24,944 nucleotides of DNA from Oehlia diaphana (Eukaryota > Glomeromycota > Glomeromycetes > Glomerales > Glomeraceae): assembly GCA_003833135.1 (NCBI GenBank), contig QZLH01001038.1, positions 21,085 through 46,028 on the forward strand, in the 5' to 3' direction. The notes below the pieces were generated by a model that was given only the letters and a program-made list of their open reading frames with translations, had not been told where the DNA came from and ran no database searches. The first letter of the stretch is position 1; every line of letters begins with the position of its first letter. Both the position numbers and the translations under genes were made by a program. Shown here one piece after another: positions 8,953 to 18,600 of this stretch.

Positions 8953-9541
8953 TAGTGTTGTTATCAGCCCGGTTCAGAGCTAAAGTCAAGCCACGCTGAT
9001 AAAAAGTTAAGCTGAACCAAGCCAAACTGAATCGACTTGAAAACTCAAGCTAAACCGCGCTGCGGCGGCCGATTGACACCGCAATATCACGTGACGTTAC
9101 ACAAAATTCCAAAAAAGGAAAATTTATTATCCACGAAAATTGAAACTTTGAGTTACACAAATTTCCAAAAAAGGCAATTTCATGCAGATCATTTAATTCC
9201 GGCTGGAATTAAAGGTCTATTAATTCAGCAGAAACATGTATGTTACACAAAATTCCAAAAAAAGGAAATTTTATTTTTACGAAAATTAAAATTTGGGGTT
9301 ACACGATATTCCAAAAAAGGAAATTTATGTGTAGATCATTTAATTCCGGCTGAAATTAGGATTTATATTCCATCAGCCCTATTGGTCCCATCAGCCTGCT
9401 GCAACTCAAGTCAAACCAAGTCGCGACTTGAAATTATCAAGTCGAACCGAATTGATTCAGCTTTAAGCTAGAAGTCAAGCCGAATTGACCCCATCAGCCC
9501 GATTCGGCCCAGTTCAGCTTGACTTGGACTTAACAACACTA
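8953..9541. mobile_element. Non-autonomous hAT-like element, 589 bp, with 8-bp target duplication
   Basis: The ends are inverted repeats TAGTGTTGTTA (8953-8963) and TAACAACACTA (9531-9541). The 8 bases TGACTAAT lie directly outside on both sides (8945-8952 and 9542-9549). An 8-bp duplication with a TAGTGTTG-like terminus is the hallmark of hAT transposons. The subterminal parts carry many short copies of AGTCAAGC/GCTTGACT and TTCAGCTT motifs in both orientations. The centre (about 9090-9370) holds three to four direct copies of a unit containing ACACAAAATTCCAAAAAAGG, two of them followed by GATCATTTAATTCCGGCTG. The open frame on the plus strand (9037-9471) simply runs through these repeats and is not a gene. 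No transposase is present, so mobilisation must have been in trans. Confidence 0.85.
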
Positions 9542-9638
9542 TGACTAATAAATAAATGTAAAAAATGATAGAGAAGCAGGGTTTCAAGGGAGGAAATTTG
9601 CTAAGCTCTAACCCAATTTAGTGGTAATTCCTTTCCCG

Positions 9639-10041
9639 CTACTCAGTATTATTATCTAAACTGCTAATATTTTCTTTACTATCTAACTATTTGCTAATTA
9701 ACTTTACTGTACTATATTTCGAATCACTGTACCCATAATAAAAACTTTTTATAGTAGCCCCTCCAATCTTTTTTCCCATAAGTTGATGAATCTCACGAGC
9801 CACCGTTTCACACATATAGTCAACAGAATCACTCCCTTTAAGCGAATTAAAAATTTGCTTAAAATGGGTCATCAAAAAAAGATGAATTGAACGATGAACT
9901 TTCAGAATAAGAACTTGCATGTGAAGACTCTGATTGACTTGAAGCTTCAGAACTGTTGGCCATACTGTGTTGATCAGATTCATCAGATTCATCAAAGACT
10001 GATTGAGTTCTTTGAGCAAGTATGCTATCTACATCGATGAT
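9639..10041 (-). pseudogene. Frameshifted hypothetical gene, Ser-rich linker plus conserved C-terminus
   Basis: On the minus strand one frame (10041 to about 9862) reads RTQSVFDESDESDQHSMANS and then a Ser-rich stretch ending FFDDPF. The next protein-like sequence, KQIFNSLKGSDSVDYMCETV and GKKIGGATIKSFYYGYSDSK, is in another frame, reached by removing one base from the A-run at 9861-9864. TAG at 9689-9687 then interrupts LISK / LDSKENISSLDNN, probably a former TGG, with the next stop at 9641-9639. The frame is closed upstream of 10041 (TAA), so the 5' end must be another exon or lost. The pattern of acidic/Ser linker followed by a compact conserved domain recurs in Rhizophagus hypothetical proteins as I recall them; function unknown. 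Confidence 0.55.
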
Positions 10042-10089
10042 TTAGGTTTATATAAAAGATTTTATAATAATTACCAGTACAATGTATCA

Positions 10090-11056
10090 ATGTCAAGCAA
10101 AAACAAAAGTGGTGTTAAAAGAAAGATAGATGCTAACAAAAGAAAAGGTAATAATATTTTATATTAGATGATATCTAATTTATATTACTTATATTATTAT
10201 TACTTAATTTAGAAAAACAAAAAATTACTTCGCTTCTAAAGTCACAAAATAAATGGCAAAAAGGTAATATTAAGAATGTTAAAAATAATGAATTTCAACA
10301 ATAAATTCAAGAGTTAAAAATCAAAGAATGTAAGGAAGAATTAGAAAGAAAAAATTGAATAACCAATTAAAAAAATTAGAAATAGCACGAAAAAAGAAAA
10401 GGGCAATAAAGTTTAATTTCTATTAAAGTAAAAAAGTAATATGGGCGCTTTGCAGTAGAAAGGGATGAAACTACTAAAAAAAATAAAAAATAAGTTAATA
10501 TAAAATCTGAACAAATTATAGCATTTAGAATATTTTTGGCATATAAAAGAAAATTTGAATTTTTTTAGTAGTTTCGTCCCTTTCTACTGCAAAGTGCCCA
10601 TATGTTCTTAAAAAACATGTTTCTTAAAATCTTATATATATATTATATATTTATCACTTGGAAATTAAATAAATCTGAAATTGTTTATATTCATGAATCA
10701 CACTACATAGTAAGATATATAAATATTTATACAAGGTAAATGAAATTTTTTTAAAAAATTACATAAAAAATAATTAATTCACCTATAATTAAATAAGTGC
10801 CACCAAAATTCTTTTTGTGTCTAAGTTAAATAATAGTAAATGTAGTTATTTTGAAAAGACTCTATTTTTTGTATTAAATTTTAGGAATACTTTAATAAAA
10901 GAAAATATAAATTAGCAGTTTAATAAAATTGAAAATGAAAAAGAAAAAAGTCTTGCACAACTTCAATTCTGAGGGGAAAAACCCTGTTCATCATAATCAA
11001 AATTAGATTTGGAGTTGCTTAAAAAGAAGAAAAATTATGATAAGAAAAAAATGTAA
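10090..11056 (+). pseudogene. Broken coiled-coil gene with a MITE in its middle
   Basis: Exon 1 (10090-10147) starts MSSKNKSGVKRKIDANKRK. Its intron (GTAATA...TTTAG, 65 nt) is followed by exon 2 from 10213, which keeps phase and reads KQKITSLLKSQNKWQKGN. TAA at 10302-10304 interrupts EFQQ / IQELKIKECKEELERK. A frameshift in an A-run near 10355-10360 then leads to LNNQLKKLEIARKKKRAIKF, ending about 10424. A further exon-like piece from 10885 (after TTTTAG) reads EYFNKRKYKLAV, then in a shifted frame ENEKEKSLAQLQF, and ends with DLELLKKKKNYDKKKM and TAA at 11054-11056. Composition is Lys/Glu/Gln-rich, a coiled-coil protein. The insertion at 10442-10600 lies between the pieces. It is transcribed divergently from the minus-strand remnant ending at 10041, about 50 bp apart. 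Confidence 0.45.
10442..10600. mobile_element. 159-bp hairpin MITE with about 40-bp inverted repeats and TA duplication
   Basis: The left end (10442-10481) begins TGGGCGCTTTGCAGTAGAAA and the right end is its reverse complement with two mismatches in 40 (10561-10600). TA flanks both sides (10440-10441 and 10601-10602). The arms would fold into a long hairpin around an AT-rich loop of about 80 bp. TA duplication points to mobilisation by a Tc1/mariner-type transposase. No coding capacity. Confidence 0.85.
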
Positions 11057-12029
11057 AAAATTCACTATTTTCATATCATTATGCGTATATTTACCTTAAA
11101 AAATAAAAAATATTATCATATAGTAATAATTAATAAAAAAAAAATATGAGTATGTTATTACAAATTATATATACATAGTCACGTTGCAGAATTGTGATTA
11201 TATAACTCAAATTGAGTACATAACCATCATGTATCTGGCATCACACCTGCATTGTAGTTGTAGTAATTAGCTATATAATCCAATTTTCAGTATTATTTTA
11301 ATTAATTATATATGCAAAATTGCATCAATCAACTTAGAATTTTTTTTATTTTTTCATAGAAAACATTATTAAATTTATATTAAAAATATTACCTTTTTAT
11401 ATAAATTACTTTTTGGAATAGTTGTTTTATAGGGAATTTTTGTATTTGTAGAAATTGGCAAATTTTATGAAATTTTATAAAATTAATTATGTCATATTTC
11501 TCATATCAGTCAACCCTTTTATAGGTATCTCATATATAAGAACTCTTCTTCTTAAGGTACACATTTTTTAGTCTGAATTTTTTTATATATAAAATCTTTC
11601 TTTTATAATTACTTTATTAATTATAAGTACAATCACACCAAATATCAGTCCTATATTATATATAAAATTCCTTTTATATAAGCACAAAAATCACGTGATT
11701 CATAAAATAACTGATAAAATATATATTATGCAGTTTGTACGTTTTATTCAATAAATTCTGTTATTTTTATTATTTTATCATGCCACTTATTCATTTACAA
11801 AAAATAAATCTAACACAACAAACTCATACTACAATTAGTATTAATATAAAAAAAAAGATTTGTTAATTTGTAGTAGCAAATCCTAATATAAAATAAAGTG
11901 ATATTGCTTCATTTTTTAATGAAAAATATATAGGATTAAATATTCAAAAAATAATTATTAATAAAATATAGAAAGATAAGTAAACATAGCTTTCAGTTCT
12001 TTTTACTTTACAATTTTCACATATATTTT
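11057..12029. other. Extremely AT-rich gene-free stretch
   Basis: No open frame with protein character was seen on either strand. A segment near 11181-11300 (CACGTTGCAGAATTGTGATTATATAAC) loosely resembles the interior of the small TA-flanked element at 22815-22916 and may be a decayed copy, but no ends could be fixed. The palindrome AATCACGTGATT occurs near 11690. Confidence 0.35.
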
Positions 12030-13575
12030 GTCAACGTTCTGTTCAATTTCCTAAAGTTGATAAAGCTATATAAATTTGAAAATCACAAGAAATAGCTGCT
12101 GAACTTCCATTAAGTGATATGATATTATAATAAAAAGGGCTAAAATTTACAAAGAAAGATAAATTAAAGTGTGCTAATGGTTGGGTATATAGGTTTAAAA
12201 AACAAAATGGATTCATAAAATTAAGTTATTAGAAGAAACTAACAGTGCACCTATTGAAAGTCTATTAGAAGAATATGTGTATTTTTAGCTAAGTATGATA
12301 AAAAAGACATTTATAATGCAGATAAAACAGGTTTTTTTTTAGAATAGAATTAAATCAAATATTAGATATCAGTCCAACATCAGGTTATAAAATGGTATAA
12401 AGTTTAATTAGAATTTGTTTTATTAAATTAAATGATCTTAATATGTTTTTATTTTTTATAGAATAAAAATCAAATTTCTATTTTATTTTGCATTAATGCT
12501 ACAGAAAATCATAAATTTCATCCTCTTGTGATTGAAAATTATTTAATCCTTGATGTTTAAAATTTTTAACAAATCAGCTGTAATATATCAAGCTAATTCC
12601 AAATCTTGAATGTTTTTAGATATTTTTGTTAAATGACTTAATCATCTTGATTATTATTTTTATATATTAAATCAAAAATATTATTGATTATTGATAATGC
12701 TAGTTTTCATTTTAATTCAAAAAAGTTTTAGAAAAATGATAATAATATTAGTAATGATGAGATGTCAAATAAAGAAAATGGTGAGCAAGAATCTAACAGA
12801 AAAAAGTAAAAAACTAAAGCACAACAAAAAAAAAATATATCTAATTTTACTAATATTGAATTGGCTTATCTTTCACTAAATACAATAGCACATCTTTAAT
12901 CTATAAATGCTAGAATTATTAATAATTTTAAATCTAAATACAAACAAGAGTTTTGCAAACATTTAATTAAATAATTTGATTCTGGAATAAATTATAGGAA
13001 GTAAGTTATAAATATTATTTAATTAATATTAATAAATAATATTCTTTATTAAAAATAGCTAATTTTTTGAAATATTTTTATAGATCTAGATACAATGGCT
13101 TTCAAAATAATTGTGCAATTATTTTGTAAAATTTTTAAAATATATCAAAATATTTTAAAGTATTTTTGAAATTAAAATATCGAAATAATATCAAAGCTAA
13201 TTAAATTATAATAATAAAATAACAATAAATATATTAAAAAATTATTATGATATTATTTTGAGATATTTTTATAGACCTAATAGATACAATACAATTACAA
13301 AATAATAACAAAAGTATAATAAAAACATTTTGATATATTAAATGTATTTTAGCAGTATTTTAAAATTATTACAAAATCATTTCAAAAAATTGGCCATTTT
13401 TAATAAAGTTTAATTAATAATTATTGCTTATATAGGAATAAGTTGAATATTAAAGAGACAATTGATTATATATATTGCTGATACTTAGAATAATGTTAGT
13501 TAAATAACTATCAAAAATTGTTAGATTAAAACAGGTATTAATGATATTGATGATATAAATAATAATAATGATATC
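12030..13575 (+). pseudogene. Decayed pogo/Tigger-type DDE transposase
   Basis: Reading through stops gives the order expected for a pogo/Tigger transposase. There is a CENP-B/Tc5-like helix-turn-helix remnant (SVQFPKVDKA near 12040, then KCANGWVYRFKKQNG near 12169-12210), then the first catalytic motif DIYNADKTGFF (Asp codon 12321-12323; the usual E of DETG is K). A 67-nt intron follows (12395-12461, GTATAA...TATAG), then ISILFCINATENHKFHPLVI, the second catalytic motif LLIIDNASFHF (Asp codon 12693-12695), and NTIAHL-stop-SINARIINNFKSK, where the usual third Asp of L-D-A-G is Asn (12906-12908). A C-terminal piece after a further intron-like gap reads NNVS-stop-ITIKNC-stop-IKTGI (13489-13545). 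Many stops sit where this family has Trp or Gln. The protein is dead. No terminal inverted repeats could be paired to it. Confidence 0.8.
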
Positions 13576-14195
13576 TAAAGATGCTACATATCTAAAGATG
13601 CTACTTAAACTATTTTTCAGTTTCTGAAACTGAAATTAAAACTAAAACTAAAACTTATCCGAAATTTTGAAATTAATCTGAAACTTTTAAAACTAGCCCA
13701 AAACTCACTAATTTTGATCAAAATTAAAATTGGCCAAAATTATAATATTTTATCATATGATGTTATACTAATTTTCTAAAACAGAAATTATATTTCCTAG
13801 TAAAATTGGAAAAATCAGTTATATAATAATTATACAAAACTCCAAAAAAGGAAATTTTAATATTAATCATTTTCTTGGCCAGAATTATGTTTTAAAAATG
13901 GCCAGGATTATATTAATAATTTTGGTTAAATTTTAAATTTTCAGAAATAATTTTGACATTGTAAATTTTGAATTAGTTTTATCAGTTTCAGATTAGTTTT
14001 AATTTACCAGTTTCAGATTAGTTTTACCAGTTTTACTAGTTTCAGATTAGTTTTACCAGGTTTATCAGTTTTAGATTAGTTTTACTAGTTTTACCAGTTT
14101 TACCAGTTTTAGAAAATAAGAAAATTTTAAAAATAGTTTTACTAAATTTTAGTTTTGACAGTTTTAGAAATTACTAAGTTTCAAGTAGTATTTTT
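13576..14195. mobile_element. Probable non-autonomous hAT-like element, about 620 bp
   Basis: AATGATATC occurs immediately before (13567-13575) and after (14196-14204) this interval, consistent with an 8-9 bp target duplication. The ends are imperfect inverted repeats: TAAAGATGCTAC at the left against AAAAATACTAC (reverse complement) at the right, and a clearer inner pair CTACTTAAACT (13601-13611) against CTACTTGAAACTT (reverse complement of 14176-14188). Subterminal GAAACTGAAATTAAAACT motifs on the left appear inverted on the right as AGTTTCAGATTAG. The centre carries ACTCCAAAAAAGGAAATTTT (near 13840-13860), also found in the element at 8953-9541. It sits at the 3' end of the transposase relic. 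The exact borders are less certain than for the first hAT-like element. Confidence 0.5.
13970..14115. repeat. Tandem array of TTTTACCAGTTTCAGATTAG units
   Basis: A unit of about 20 bp (TTTTACCAGTTTCAGATTAG and variants such as TTTTACTAGTTT or TTTATCAGTTTTAGATTAG) is repeated six to seven times with small changes. It forms the right subterminal region of the element at 13576-14195, and the inverted counterpart on the left (about 13617-13690) is shorter. Such arrays are often transposase-binding regions in hAT elements. Confidence 0.7.
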
Positions 14196-14409
14196 AATGA
14201 TATCAATTTGAATTTAAACAAATTTGAAAGTCTTTTTAGCAAATTACCAGAAGATTTTGATGGTTTATTAAAATATTTTTAAATGCTTAATAAAGAGATT
14301 TCAACTGAAGAAAATTTTTATTAATAAACAAATTATTAATTTTATAGATCATTTTAACGCTCATCAGAGGTGAAATTCACTGGGGGTGAATTTCACTAAT
14401 GTGACTTAA

Positions 14410-14815
14410 GGTAGAGTTTACATATAAAATTCTTTAAAGATCCTATTATAAAAGAAAATTTTATGTTATATCAGATATTGTTATATTTTTTTTCTTTTTA
14501 GTTAATTAACCAATAGAATTTAAGCAAATCTTAAGGTAAAGTTTATATGAAAGTAAAATTTTACTGGTGACATATCTAGTAGTAGGCGAGATTCTGATTT
14601 AATTTAAAGTGATTTAATTTAAGTAATTTAACAGAATCCTGTCTACTACTAAAATATATTACTGGTAGAAATTTCATTTTTATATGAAACTTTACCTTAG
14701 AATTTGCTTAAATTTTATTGGTTAATTAACTAAAAAGGAAAAAAATCATAATAATATAATATAAAATTTTTTTTTATAGTAGAATCTTTAAAGAATTTTA
14801 TATATAGATCTTACC
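14410..14815. mobile_element. Foldback element with arms of about 190-200 bp, TTAA at both ends
   Basis: The left arm (about 14410-14605) and the right arm (about 14625-14815) are imperfect inverted copies along almost their full length. Shared blocks include TATAAAATTCTTTAAAGAT, TTAGTTAATTAACCAATA, AAGGTAAAGTTT and AGTAGTAG followed by GATTCTG. TTAA flanks both ends (14406-14409 and 14816-14819). A TTAA target is typical of piggyBac-like elements, but because TTAA is its own reverse complement it could equally be the outermost bases of the inverted repeat, so the superfamily is undecided. There is no coding capacity. A transcript across it would form a long hairpin RNA. Confidence 0.75.
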
Positions 14816-14819
14816 TTAA

Positions 14820-15685
14820 ATTACAGAATAACCTATCTTAATAGTAGATAGGATTCTAATTTAATCTATTAGTAAATTTTCAAAAAAAAAATGTAAATTA
14901 TAATTATTATAATTAAAAATAAAATATTATAAAAAAACTTGATTATTATACTTTATAATAATTAATTATATAAAGTGAAATAAATAATAACACAATAATT
15001 TTTTTTAAGAAAAAAATAATTGATATAAAATATAAATTTTAGAAGGGTAATAAAGCATTTTTTTTATTGATTTTAATGACAAAATTTTACAAGGAATTTT
15101 CAACAAATTGCTTATTTTTAATATTTTTTAAATATGTAAATATGTACAATATATAATATAAATTATATTAAATTAATTAAGAACCTTTAATAACAGTCAA
15201 AATAATTTTTAAAAATACTTTTATTATTAATTTTTTTTTTAACTATTAAAAATTTTGTTATTAAAATATATATTAAATTTAATTAAATGTAATTTTAGTT
15301 AAATTTAATTTGTAAAATTATTTAATATTCAATAATTACAAGAAATATTATTAGAATTGTTTTATTAAAACAAAAATATTAATGCCACTTTTATAATTAA
15401 AAAGTCTGAAAAGTCTATAATGAATATATTTATTATAAAAAAACCAGATAATACCAAGAAACAATATATATAATATCACATCAGATGACCTTGATGTGGC
15501 TGATTGTCACACGTCGACAAATCAAAATGAAGGATGTTATAATGATCAGATGAGAACCCCTTTTATACGTGACCAAAAAATTTTTTTGGTTCATATAAAA
15601 TAAACATATCAACCCGAACAGGAAAAAGAGAAAGAAGTCTGCCTCATCAGATCCCTCACCGTTTTATTTCACATCATACATAAAA
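14820..15685. promoter_or_regulatory. AT-rich spacer and upstream region of the Def1-like gene
   Basis: Bases 14,820-15,470 hold only AT-rich sequence without a gene. The last 200 bases are less AT-rich, with TCACATCAGATGACC, GATGTGGCTGATTG and CACACGTCGAC between 15,477 and 15,520, a TATAAAATAAA run at about 15,594, and a purine-rich leader (AACAGGAAAAAGAGAAAGAAG, 15,617-15,637) before the ATG at 15,686. Promoter function is inferred from position and composition. Confidence 0.4.
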
Positions 15686-18600
15686 ATGGGTTCATACGAC
15701 TATGATACACAGCGAACGAATCCGGCAGGAGTCGGACATAAGAATAATCACGCTGCCACAGAAGTAGCGGAGACAGAAGAAGTAAAGCATCTGAAATCTC
15801 AATATAAAAACGAATTGACGAAACTACAAGAAATAACTACTGAATGGTCAGAAGCAGATTTGCTCTTTGCCTTGCAAGAAAATCAAGGAGACCTTGAGGT
15901 TACAATTAATCGAATCATGGAAGGTTAGTTTTAATTTTTTACCAAAAGTACAATAACTGCAAAGAGAATTATTTTGATTTTAAATTCGCACAAGAATTTT
16001 CATGATAGTCTTATTATTCTAACGATTGCGTTTCAGAAGAACAATAATTGAATTTTTACCTAAACTATAATTATTATATGAAATTTTGAATGAGAGTAGT
16101 ATTATCAGCTTTTTTAATTGTAATTTGTTATAATAGAAGTTGATCGATACTGGACATATAGAAGCAATTCATTTTTTTTGACATTTATAGTTCCTTAAAC
16201 AATAAATAATAGACTAGAGATAAATTAAAAAATTTTATATTGCATGATCTCAATTACAACGAAAAGAATTTTTTATTTTAACTTGAAACTAAGATTTCTT
16301 TATTTTATTCCCTTTTTTTTAATAGGACACATCTCTAAATGGGGTGAGGTTAAATCTCGAAAATCTAAGAAAGAACAAAGTAGTAAGAATAAACAAAGTG
16401 GACAACAATTTGGTAATGCTCAACGTGGACATCAGAAAGGTGGTTATAGTGACCGTGGCAGGGCCCGCGGTGGTAAGTAAATTTTAAATAACATGGGTAA
16501 AATATCGTATTTTATCAAAGGCGATTTTGAAAATATCATTTTGTTTATTTTTGTTTAGAGGGTGGACGTAGCGGAAGAAATAGTGATCGTGCTCGGGGGT
16601 CAAGAAGAGAAAACGGTTCAGGCATGTTATTTATTTAAAATTAAATAATTTATTTCTGATATTATAATTCTTTTTTCTTTTTTTCCGGAAATAGGAGGCT
16701 ATAATCGACCTCCACGTCAACAAAATGGGACCAATCACGATGATACAAACAATATCACCCACGGTAAGGTATGGAGCACTGATAATACCAGTAGCTCCAG
16801 AAATAACAACAATGATAGCAACGATAATAATGGAAGTACTAGCACTTGGACAACTGAAAATGTTATTGGAGATTGGTCTACCGATATTACAGCCCAAGGT
16901 GGTTCATGGTCAGCTGAAAATCCAGCAGAAAATGCCAAAAGTAGTTGGACCAGTGATAGTATTGACAAAGCTCAGAGTAGTCGGAGCAAAGAAAATCCTA
17001 CGGACGGGTGGAGTGGCGATAATACCCAACAGAGTGTTAAAGGTGTTCGGACAGCTGATGCAACAGAAAGTAATAATATCAGTACGGATAATAATATTGC
17101 GACAAGTCGAGATATAGACAAAGCTACTGATAGCTTAAAACATAATCGAGATTCCAACGTTGCAAAGGATAATTGGGACACTGAACACCCTAAAGATAAT
17201 TGGGGTGTAGAAAATGATAGTTGGGCTGCAGATAATCCGAAAGATAATTGGGGCTCTGACGATTTTGGAGTTGATACAACTAAGAATGGTAAAAATGTGA
17301 AGGAAGTTTCAAAATCTCCAAACACTGTAATGAAATCTGTAGCTCCTACAAAATCACCAGTTTCAAATAGTTTACGGACAATTCCTCCTAAGCCCAAGGC
17401 ATCTTGGGCTCAAATTGTGAAGTGTGTTTTCGATCATGTCTTCATTAAATGTTTAAATGTTTACAATGTAGTTTTTATAATATAAATATATATATATATA
17501 AAATATATGTATATATATAATTATATATTAATCTTTTTTTTAATCATATATTATTAATATGTCGGTTGGTAGACCTGAATCAAAACCCGAACCGAAACCT
17601 GAATTATTATCCACACCTATACATAAGAATCCTGAAATCGTAAAACCAGTGTCTCCACAGATATCGAAATCTCCAAATCCTGTACAATCTCCTCAGGCGC
17701 CAAAATTAGAGTCAGCCATTGCTCTTCCACAGGAATCATTGGGTACATCATCGGGGATAACTTCAAAGGCTGAAGAAATGAAAGAATATGTTAGAGAAGT
17801 TACTTCTCCTGAAGCACCAACCGCTACCATTGTAACATCATCTACACCTGTTGTAAATGTTTCACCACACGCAAAAGAAGTTTCTCCTCCGGGTCTTAAA
17901 GCTAAAACGAGTACAGCTACGCGTAGATTGAAGCAAGATACTCCTGTTGTAATGCCTAATACAGGCGCGGGTTTGGAAAGAGTTGGTGTACAATTTGGAA
18001 GTTTAAGCATATCGAATAATAATAATGTGGAAGAATCATCAGAGACTGAACCGCAAATTGTACCTCAGGTTAAGACTGAAGAACGATCATCTGTATCAGT
18101 TGAAACTTCACCTCAACCGCAAACTACTCCAATTCAACAGCAACAACAAATAGTCCCGCAACAAACGGTTCAGCAATTACAACAAGTGTCACAACAACAA
18201 GTGGCCCAGCAAGCGACACAACAGTTGCAACAGCCAACTACACAACTGCAACAACAATTACAGCCGCCACAGTCATCTCAACCACAATCTTCAACTCTTT
18301 CACAATCAAATTCTATTAATAGACTTCCTACAACGTCTGCTCAAGCATTACCATCATCGGTCAGTAGTGCTCCAACTGGGGCGCTCGCGAATGCTCCGAA
18401 TCAAAACTTCAATCCTTCTAATCCTTCTTACTTCAAGCAGCAACAAGATCAATCATCTTATTTGAATCAACAACATCATTTAGGGTTAACAGAGCCAATT
18501 AGTGCTCCATATGCATCTTATCTCCCTAATCAGCCACCTAATCAACTATCCGGGTTTGGTATCGGACCTATTCCGGAATATAATACAATGTATGGACCAG

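Noticed and set aside
9037..9471. 144-codon open frame on the plus strand
   Set aside because: It lies entirely inside the hAT-like element and translates its direct repeats (the same K-I-P-K-K / F-Q-K-R type peptide recurs), so it is a by-product of repeat structure.
16725..17117. 130-codon plus-strand frame overlapping exon 4 of the Def1-like gene
   Set aside because: Alternate frame of a real exon; the true frame is fixed by splice phases and the Trp/Asn/Asp pattern.
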